Of a stretch of DNA of 11,127 nucleotides, positions 6,167 through 11,127 are shown one piece after another (within the stretch, counting starts at the first letter, position 1; each line of letters begins with the position of its first letter). A program made the position numbers and the translations under genes. Origin of the DNA: an uncultured Collinsella sp. (GTDB lineage: Bacteria > Actinomycetota > Coriobacteriia > Coriobacteriales > Coriobacteriaceae); contig CABQNA010000033.1 in assembly GCA_902465425.1 (NCBI GenBank), positions 1-11,127 on the forward strand, written 5' to 3'. A model generated the notes under the pieces. The model did no database searches and was not told the DNA's origin. It saw only the letters and a program-made list of their open reading frames with translations.

Positions 6167-7099
6167 ATGTCCGATTTGATTAAACTGACGCCGATCTTCC
6201 ACGAGAAGATCTGGGGCGGCCGCCAGCTGGAGACCGTGTTTGGCTACGACATTCCCGATGGCCCCATCGGTGAGTGCTGGGCCATCTCGGCACACCCCAA
6301 CGGCGACTGCCAGATCGCCGAGGGCCCGTACGCCGGTCACACGCTGTCATGGCTGTGGGCCGAGCACCGCGAGCTCTTTGGCAACTGCGAGGGCAAGGAG
6401 TTCCCGCTGCTCATTAAGATTCTGGACGCCAAGGACGACCTTTCAATCCAGATTCATCCCAACGACGAGTACGCCGCCGAGCACGAGAACGGCAGTCTGG
6501 GCAAAACCGAGTGCTGGTATGTGCTGGACTGCGAACCCGGCGCCACGATCATCGTCGGCCAGCGCGCCAAGGACCGCGTCGAGGCTGCACAGATGATCGA
6601 GGAAGGCCGTTGGGACGACATGCTCAACGTGCTGCCGATCCACAAGGGCGACTTTTTCCAGATTGATTCCGGTACCGTGCACGCCATCAAGACCGGCACG
6701 CTCATTTTGGAGACGCAGCAGTCGAGCGACGTGACGTATCGCCTGTACGACTACGACCGCCCCGGCACCGACGGCAAGCTGCGCCCACTGCACATTGAGC
6801 AGAGCCTCGACTGCATCGATTTTGATGCTCAGGCTCCGGTCGACGGTACCGTGACCGCGCCCGAAGTCGACGGCGTGACCGAGCTCGAGTCTAACTCCTG
6901 CTACACCGTCGATCGCGTGCGCGTCGACGGCAGCAAGACCCTCGACCAGCGCTGGCCCTTCATGTGCCTGTCGGTCATCGACGGCGAAGGCACCGTCTGC
7001 GGCGATCCCGTCCATAAGGGAAGCCACCTGCTGGCCCCCAGCACCGTCAGCTCCATCGACCTCGAAGGCAAGATGGAACTGATTGTCTCGCATCTGTAG
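6167..7099 (+). CDS. manA: mannose-6-phosphate isomerase (class I, zinc-dependent cupin)
   Basis: It interconverts mannose-6-phosphate and fructose-6-phosphate in the cytosol, linking mannose use to glycolysis and supplying mannose-6-P for glycan precursors. The 310-aa product matches the short Firmicutes-type enzyme. Visible motifs are IWGGRQL (15-21), ISAHPNG (40-46), QIHPNDEYA (95-103) with zinc ligands Gln95 and His97, GKTECWYVL with Glu115, DSGTVHAI with His172, and SSDVTYRLYDYDR with catalytic Arg192. The frame is open from 6107, and ATGs occur at 6161 and 6167. The latter is preferred because GGGAG (6155-6159) is 7 nt before it, while 6161 is only 1 nt from that site. It follows gntR by 72 nt with no terminator between, so the regulator and isomerase are probably one transcript. 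A strong hairpin lies 23 nt after the stop. Confidence 0.95.
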   Translation: MSDLIKLTPIFHEKIWGGRQLETVFGYDIPDGPIGECWAISAHPNGDCQIAEGPYAGHTLSWLWAEHRELFGNCEGKEFPLLIKILDAKDDLSIQIHPNDEYAAEHENGSLGKTECWYVLDCEPGATIIVGQRAKDRVEAAQMIEEGRWDDMLNVLPIHKGDFFQIDSGTVHAIKTGTLILETQQSSDVTYRLYDYDRPGTDGKLRPLHIEQSLDCIDFDAQAPVDGTVTAPEVDGVTELESNSCYTVDRVRVDGSKTLDQRWPFMCLSVIDGEGTVCGDPVHKGSHLLAPSTVSSIDLEGKMELIVSHL

Positions 7100-7122
7100 A
7101 TCGCACCAACAACCCAAACGTA

Positions 7123-7162
7123 ACAAGGGGCTCCCCCGTCCATGTACGGGAGAGCCCCTTGT
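7123..7162 (+). terminator. probable terminator hairpin after manA
   Basis: A 17-position stem (7123-7139 with 7146-7162) has one C-A mismatch and a 6-nt loop CCATGT. The sequence after it is CCATATATATC rather than a T-run, so it is an atypical intrinsic terminator or a transcript-end stabiliser. Confidence 0.65.
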
Positions 7163-7199
7163 CCATATATATCAGCCCACCGGTTCTCCAGATCAAAAA

Positions 7200-7223
7200 G
7201 CGAACGAGCAGAGCGACGTTCGC
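7200..7223. repeat. short inverted repeat in the manA-pcrA gap
   Basis: GCGAACG (7200-7206) and CGTTCGC (7217-7223) form a perfect 7-bp stem with a 10-nt loop, between the manA hairpin and the large palindrome at 7254-7368. Confidence 0.45.
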
Positions 7224-7253
7224 AAGCTGCAGGCCAAAACGCCGCAAGGAAGA

Positions 7254-7368
7254 GGGCGCGCCGGGGGCTTTGGTCGATCGCGAGTTCCGCACGAGCCGGA
7301 GAGCACTTAATGTGCTCTCCGTGCGAGCAGGACTGTCCGAGCAGGCGACCAAAGCCCCCGGCGCGCCC
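7254..7368. repeat. long nested palindrome with perfect 23-bp arms
   Basis: Arms 7254-7276 and 7346-7368 are perfectly complementary over 23 nt. Each contains GGCGCGCC and a CGGGGGCTTTGG tract or its complement. Inside, GGAGAGCAC (7298-7306) and GTGCTCTCC (7312-7320) form a perfect 9-bp stem with loop TTAAT, and GGACTGTCC is a further short palindrome at 7330-7338. The whole lies 15 nt past the pcrA stop. On the minus strand it is followed by CTCTTCCTT, so it could serve as the pcrA terminator. It could equally be a small palindromic mobile repeat or a structured RNA. The convergent gap 7100-7382 otherwise shows no gene. Confidence 0.8.
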
Positions 7369-7382
7369 GGTCAACCTCGCAG

Positions 7383-10286
7383 TTAGGCATTCAGCTTGAC
7401 GATCGGAGCGAAGCCCTTCATTAGCTTTTTGGTCTGGCCGGTCTTTTCGAATTGAACCTCGATCATGTCTCCGGCGACCGAGATCACGGTACCCATGCCA
7501 AAGGTCTTGTGGCTCACGGTATCGCCCGCGGCAAAGTCCTGCGACGCGCTAGCGCGATCGACCTTGCGCTCCACCGTCGGCGACACCTTAGACGACGGCT
7601 TTTTGGCTCGCGGCGCGCCCGAGCCAAAGGTCGAGGCAACACGGCCGGCGTCGGGCGAAACCCCACGATGGCGCTCGGTACCATAGGTGCTGCCACCAAA
7701 GAAATCGTCAAAGCTCGATCCGCCGCGCGAACCGGAACCGCCGGTCGAGCGCGTATGCGAACCGAACACCTTGCCGCCGTACATGTCCGAGCCCATGCCC
7801 GAGCCAAAGGTGCCGTGACGGTCGCCGCGCTTCTCCCAGCCCGTTCCCTCAAAACCGGCAGAGCCGATACCGCTAAACTCGATGTCCTCAAACGGAATCT
7901 CGTTGAGGAAGCGCGAGCGCGGATTGGCAGAGGTCGAGCCGTAGGTGCGACGCGTGGCCGCATAGGTCAAGAACAGGCGCTTACGGGCACGCGTGATGGC
8001 GACGTAGGCGAGGCGACGCTCCTCCTCGAGCTTACCCGGATCATCGCTGCCGCCAAAGTCGTGCACGTGCGGGAAGATGCCCTCCTCCATGCCGGCCACG
8101 AACACCGCCGGGAACTCCAGGCCCTTGGCGGAGTGGATGGTCATCATGGTGATGGCATGCGTCTCGCCGGCCAAAGAATCCAAGTCGGAGCGCAGGGCCA
8201 GCCACTCCATGAGTGCCGGCAGCGCCTTGCAGGTGAGCGGACCGTAGGTGCGCTCGATCTCGTCGGCATGCACGGCGCCCGCCGGCATCTCCGTCGGCGC
8301 GGCATAGGCGTTACCCGCGATGGCGGCGGCCAGGGCATCCTGCGGCGAAAGCGCCGGAGCGGCTAGGCTATCGAGCGGGTTGGAACCAGCGGCGTCGCGA
8401 GCGCCGACCAGCGCCTCAAACGAGGATGCCGGGGCGGACGGTCCCGGCTCAGGCGCAGGCGCGCTCACCACGACGGGCTCGGGCTCGGCGCCGGCGGGCA
8501 CGTCGGCAACACCGGCCGCGCGCAGCTCTTCCAAGCTCTCGAGCGTACCCTCGATATCCTCGTGCGTCTCCTCAAATTCGGCTGCAACGCCCAGGAATTC
8601 CTGAATGTTCTCGGCGCGGCTCTCGGACTCCATGGTGCCCTCGGCGCGGAACGCCTGCAGCAGGCCCGTCTTGTCGACAATCATCTCGACGACGTCCTTG
8701 AGCTCGCCGTCCATGCGGCGACCCTCGCGCACCAGCGACACAAAGCTCGACAGGCCGTTGCGGACCTTGGCGCTAAACATGCCCGTCTCGGCCGTCGCGA
8801 TCTCGCAGGCCTGGAAGAACGAGCAACGGTTGTCGTGCGCCAGCTGCTCGATCTTTTGGATCGAGGTGGAGCCGATGCCGCGGCGTGGCGTGTTGATGAC
8901 GCGCTTGACGCTCATCTCGTCGGCCGGGTTCACGATCATCTTGAGGTAAGCCATGACGTCGCGGATCTCGGCACGGTCGAAGAATCGCGTGCCGCCCACG
9001 ATCTTGTAGGGCACGCCCGCGCGCAGGAACATATCTTCGAGTATGCGCGACTGGGCGTTGGTGCGGTAGAACACGGCGATGTCGTCGTAACTCGTGCCCT
9101 TGGAGTGCAGCTTTTCGATCTCGCCGGCAATCCAGCGGCCCTCGTCGCGCTCATCGCTTGCCTGGAAGGCCTGGATCTTCTCGCCGTCGCCCTCGGCCGT
9201 AAACAGGCGTTTGTCCTTGCGCTGCGAGTTGTGGCGCACCACGGCGTTGGCGGCGCTCAGGATATGACCCGTGGAGCGGTAGTTCTGCTCCAGCTTGACG
9301 GTCTTGCAGTCTTTAAAGTCCTTCTCAAAGTCCAGGATATTGGTGATGTCGGCACCACGCCAGCTATAAATGGACTGGTCGTCGTCGCCCACAACCATGA
9401 GGTTTTGGTACTTGGCGGCCAGCAGGTTGGCGATCTCGTACTGGACGTGGTTGGTGTCCTGGTACTCGTCGACGCTAATGTAGCGGAAGCGCTCCTGGTA
9501 CTTGTCGAGCACCTCGGGGCGGGTGCGCAGCAGCTCGAGTGTGCGCACGAGCAGGTCGTCGAAGTCCATGGCGTTGGCGGCACGCAGGCGGCGCTCCAGC
9601 TCCAGGTAGACTTGCGCGGCCTTTTTGTCATTAGGGCTGTCGGCGGATTTGAGCATGTCCTCGGGCCCGATCATGGCGTTTTTGGCCGAGCTGATCTTGC
9701 TGCGGATCATGTTGATGGGGAACTGCTTTTGCTCAATGCCGAGCGCCTGCATAATGTCGCGCACCATGCGCTTTGAGTCGTCATCGTCGTAGATGGTGAA
9801 CTGCCCGGTGTAGCCCAGCAGGTCGGCGTCCTCGCGCAGCATGCGCACACACATGGCATGGAAGGTGCACACCCACATGCCGCGGGTGCCGCTGGGGATG
9901 AGCGCTGCCAGACGCTCACGCATCTCGGCCGCGGCCTTGTTGGTAAACGTGATGGCCAGGACCTGCCAGGGCTTAACGCCCAGGTCGCCAAGCATATGCG
10001 CGATGCGGAAGGTCAGGACGCGGGTCTTGCCCGAGCCGGCGCCGGCAAGGACCAGCAGCGGGCCCTCGGTGGTCAGGACCGCCTCGCGCTGGGCGGGGTT
10101 CAGGCTATCGATATCGACGAGCGGCTTGGCGGGTTTGGGCGCCGGAGCCGGGGCGTCGTAGATGTCGAGCGGAACGAGCTCGGGTTCCGGCGCGGCGGGG
10201 GCGGTATATGCATCGAGCGGCACGGGTTCCGGCGCGGGCGGCACGGGTACCGCGGTGTTCTTTTCCCAGGGTAGGGGCTGGGTCAT
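7383..10286 (-). CDS. pcrA: ATP-dependent DNA helicase PcrA/UvrD (SF1A)
   Basis: This 967-aa 3'-5' helicase unwinds DNA in excision and mismatch-type repair, restarts forks and removes RecA or stalled polymerase. Motifs in order: Q-motif LNPAQREAV (62-70), Walker A AGAGSGKT (81-88), Ia TFTNKAAAEM (113-122), II DEYQDTN (273-279), III VVGDDDQSIYSWRGA (298-312), NYRST (335-339), YRTNAQSR (407-414), V/Va MTIHSAKGLEF (715-725) and VI RRLAYVAITRARKR (757-770). The C-terminus (about 918-965) is the Tudor-like polymerase-binding module, GDTVSHKTFGMGTVISV. It is longer than usual PcrA (about 720-780 aa) because of three low-complexity parts: a Pro/Ala N-terminal tail (10-57), an Ala/Pro/Glu insertion (about 590-675) and a Gly/Ser-rich linker (about 805-915). 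ATG 10286 has GAGGAG 6 nt upstream and a -10 box at 10348-10353. The open frame continues to 10370 without a better start. Confidence 0.96.
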   Translation of the reverse strand: MTQPLPWEKNTAVPVPPAPEPVPLDAYTAPAAPEPELVPLDIYDAPAPAPKPAKPLVDIDSLNPAQREAVLTTEGPLLVLAGAGSGKTRVLTFRIAHMLGDLGVKPWQVLAITFTNKAAAEMRERLAALIPSGTRGMWVCTFHAMCVRMLREDADLLGYTGQFTIYDDDDSKRMVRDIMQALGIEQKQFPINMIRSKISSAKNAMIGPEDMLKSADSPNDKKAAQVYLELERRLRAANAMDFDDLLVRTLELLRTRPEVLDKYQERFRYISVDEYQDTNHVQYEIANLLAAKYQNLMVVGDDDQSIYSWRGADITNILDFEKDFKDCKTVKLEQNYRSTGHILSAANAVVRHNSQRKDKRLFTAEGDGEKIQAFQASDERDEGRWIAGEIEKLHSKGTSYDDIAVFYRTNAQSRILEDMFLRAGVPYKIVGGTRFFDRAEIRDVMAYLKMIVNPADEMSVKRVINTPRRGIGSTSIQKIEQLAHDNRCSFFQACEIATAETGMFSAKVRNGLSSFVSLVREGRRMDGELKDVVEMIVDKTGLLQAFRAEGTMESESRAENIQEFLGVAAEFEETHEDIEGTLESLEELRAAGVADVPAGAEPEPVVVSAPAPEPGPSAPASSFEALVGARDAAGSNPLDSLAAPALSPQDALAAAIAGNAYAAPTEMPAGAVHADEIERTYGPLTCKALPALMEWLALRSDLDSLAGETHAITMMTIHSAKGLEFPAVFVAGMEEGIFPHVHDFGGSDDPGKLEEERRLAYVAITRARKRLFLTYAATRRTYGSTSANPRSRFLNEIPFEDIEFSGIGSAGFEGTGWEKRGDRHGTFGSGMGSDMYGGKVFGSHTRSTGGSGSRGGSSFDDFFGGSTYGTERHRGVSPDAGRVASTFGSGAPRAKKPSSKVSPTVERKVDRASASQDFAAGDTVSHKTFGMGTVISVAGDMIEVQFEKTGQTKKLMKGFAPIVKLNA

Positions 10287-10347
10287 GGGCGACTCCTCAT
10301 CTGACGGACGGCGCGCCTGCGGGCGGCGCCATAGTTTGAGCCGTACC

Positions 10348-10353
10348 AGTATA
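10348..10353 (-). promoter_or_regulatory. -10 box of the pcrA promoter
   Basis: On the minus strand the hexamer is TATACT, followed by GG, 61 nt before the ATG at 10286; the predicted leader is about 55 nt. The nearest -35-like hexamer TTGCGT is 19 nt upstream, which is long, so the -35 is weak. Confidence 0.55.
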
Positions 10354-10425
10354 CCGAGCCGCGCGGACACCGACGCAAATCACACCACGACTCCGTGCGC
10401 CACCGTCAGGCCCGCCCCAGCGAAT

Positions 10426-10458
10426 TTGGTGCATTGGGGTCAGGTTGCTTTGCACCAA
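10426..10458. repeat. small hairpin with GGGGTCAGG motif, REP-like
   Basis: TTGGTGCA (10426-10433) and TGCACCAA (10451-10458) are perfect complements around a 17-nt loop that includes GGGGTCAGGTT (10436-10446). GGGGTCAGGT-type motifs next to TGCA stems recall palindromes linked to REP-associated tyrosine transposases, but one copy cannot prove that. Confidence 0.45.
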
Positions 10459-10504
10459 TCTATTGACAATCACGAAACCGCCGATGTCATGGCAGCAGCA
10501 GCGA

Positions 10505-10604
10505 GCAGCGGCCAGAGCGAACAAATTGGCATGAAAAGAGGGCAGCATAGACCTTTTGGTCATGCCACCCTCTTTGAACGACAAGTTGTCGCTCTGGCCG
10601 CCGC
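10505..10604. repeat. nested inverted repeat enclosing the uppP terminator
   Basis: GCGGCCAGAGCGA (10508-10520) pairs perfectly with TCGCTCTGGCCGC (10589-10601), extending to 10505/10604 with one mismatch. Within it lie the terminator stem (10535-10575), a palindrome CGACAAGTTGTCG (10579-10591), and a competing 7-bp pair TGGCATG (10527-10533) with CATGCCA (10561-10567). The overall size resembles the 7254-7368 element. Confidence 0.7.
10534..10575 (-). terminator. intrinsic terminator of uppP
   Basis: On the minus strand AAAGAGGG (10575-10568) pairs with CCCTCTTT (10542-10535). Inside are two possible G-U pairs, GCAT/ATGC and GACC/GGTC stems, one bulge and an AAAA loop, and the hairpin is followed by TTTT. 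It starts about 45 nt past the uppP stop. The A-run before the stem on the plus strand makes it partly bidirectional. Confidence 0.82.
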
Positions 10605-10619
10605 GCAGCGTCAACCAAG

Positions 10620-11127
10620 TTACAGGCCGAGCATAGGCTCCAGGACAAAGAAGTAAGCGAGCACTACGATGCCCAGGATGATGCGGTAAACACCGAAGCA
10701 CTTAAAGTCGTGACGGCGGACAAAGCCCATGAGCCACTTGATGGCGATGAGCGAAACCACAAAGGCCACAACGCAGCCCACGCCCAAGATAGCGACCTCG
10801 TTAGCGCCGAACGTGCCGCCCTTAATAAAGTACTTGACCAGCTTGAGCGCACTTGCGCCAAACATAACGGGAATAGCCAGGAAGAACGTAAACTTGGATG
10901 CCACCGAACGCGTGCAGCCCAAAAGCAGGCCACCGATGATGGTGGAGCCGGAGCGCGATGTGCCCGGAATCAGCGAAAGCACCTGGAAGCAACCGATACC
11001 CAGCGCGGTCTTCCAGCTCAGATCCTCGAGCGTAGTGATGGAGCCAAAGTCCAGGTTATCGTCATCGTCTGAAGCGGCAGCCGCAGCGGGAGTGGCAAAA
11101 TGCGCACCAGCGGGGCGTCCGCCCGCC
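10620..11127 (-). CDS. uppP: undecaprenyl-diphosphatase UppP, 3' part (N-terminus outside window)
   Basis: It removes a phosphate from undecaprenyl pyrophosphate at the membrane, recycling the lipid carrier for peptidoglycan and other envelope polymers, and its activity is linked to bacitracin tolerance (also called BacA). The window holds the last 168 or so residues; the frame runs off the window end, so the conserved N-terminal Glu-rich motif is not seen. The hallmark PGTSRSGST follows GIGCFQVLSLI. Several hydrophobic segments come after it (LAIPVMFGASALKLV, VAILGVGCVVAFVVSLIAI, YRIILGIVVLAYFFVL). Before the motif is a hydrophilic loop rich in Ala and Asp (TPAAAAASDDDDN, encoded near 11055-11093). 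It looks longer than the equivalent loop of the E. coli enzyme. The gene ends with TAA at 10620 and a strong terminator follows. Confidence 0.93.
   Translation of the reverse strand, partial: AGGRPAGAHFATPAAAAASDDDDNLDFGSITTLEDLSWKTALGIGCFQVLSLIPGTSRSGSTIIGGLLLGCTRSVASKFTFFLAIPVMFGASALKLVKYFIKGGTFGANEVAILGVGCVVAFVVSLIAIKWLMGFVRRHDFKCFGVYRIILGIVVLAYFFVLEPMLGL

Larger units (their letters stand above)
10287..10619. other. pcrA-uppP intergenic region, structured and non-coding
   Basis: No credible gene lies in this 333-bp gap. It contains the pcrA -10 box (10348-10353), a GGCGCGCC near 10310-10317, a small REP-like hairpin (10426-10458), and the nested inverted repeat 10505-10604 that encloses the uppP terminator. 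Both flanking genes are on the minus strand, so all of this lies downstream of uppP and upstream of pcrA. Confidence 0.7.

Noticed and set aside
5492..6340. 282-codon minus-strand frame opposite gntR and manA
   Set aside because: It overlaps two well-supported genes on the other strand and has no family features.
7330..7375. tRNA-like D-arm appearance (GTCCGAGCAGG)
   Set aside because: No acceptor stem, anticodon arm or T-arm can be built around it; it is part of the palindrome.
7083..7399. Several short plus- and minus-strand frames in the manA-pcrA gap
   Set aside because: They run through palindromes, have low-complexity Arg/Ala translations and lack ribosome binding sites. The DNA looks structural, not coding.
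8562..9776. 404-codon plus-strand frame opposite pcrA
   Set aside because: Shadow of the helicase gene, whose motifs are all present on the minus strand.
10463..10491. TTGACA as a plus-strand -35 promoter element
   Set aside because: At 17 nt spacing the -10 would be GTCATG, and no plus-strand gene follows.

Overview
This is 11.1 kb of GC-rich, gene-dense bacterial chromosome. Gene content, codon use and the style of ribosome binding sites (GAAAGG/GGAGG about 6-9 nt before the start) suggest an actinobacterium of the Coriobacteriia, probably Collinsella-like. That placement rests on recognition, not on a search. No tRNA, rRNA, CRISPR array or intact transposase gene is visible.

Layout. 1-783 (-): 5' part of a class I/II PLP aminotransferase. 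933-1187 (+): an 84-aa protein I cannot assign, divergent from it. 1191-1359: a dense nested palindrome with GGGGAC motifs, REP/BIME-like, followed by a bidirectional terminator. 1414-2772 (-): Na+/H+ antiporter NhaA. 3040-3963 (-): family II Mn-dependent inorganic pyrophosphatase. 4085-5038 (-): ROK-family sugar kinase, probably glucokinase. 5039-5374: AT-rich divergent control region with an operator-like inverted repeat. 5375-6094 (+): GntR/UTRA regulator with a TTG start. 6167-7099 (+): mannose-6-phosphate isomerase. 7100-7382: strongly structured non-coding DNA with three hairpins, one with perfect 23-bp arms. 7383-10286 (-): PcrA/UvrD helicase with unusual low-complexity insertions. 10287-10619: the pcrA promoter, a small REP-like hairpin and a nested inverted repeat containing the terminator of the next gene. 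10620-11127 (-): 3' part of undecaprenyl-diphosphatase UppP.

How the genes fit together. The ROK kinase, the GntR/UTRA regulator and ManA form a divergent sugar module: hexose phosphorylation, mannose-6-P/fructose-6-P interconversion, and a likely sugar-phosphate-sensing repressor between them. The pyrophosphatase downstream of the kinase is general housekeeping. NhaA, PcrA, UppP and the aminotransferase are core functions with no evident link to one another.

No new multi-gene system is visible. The most notable material is non-coding: three large nested palindromes (1191-1359, 7254-7368, 10505-10604), the last two bracketing pcrA. After them come the low-complexity insertions in PcrA, a Cys-to-His change in the ROK zinc motif, and the inverted repeat in the kinase/regulator control region.
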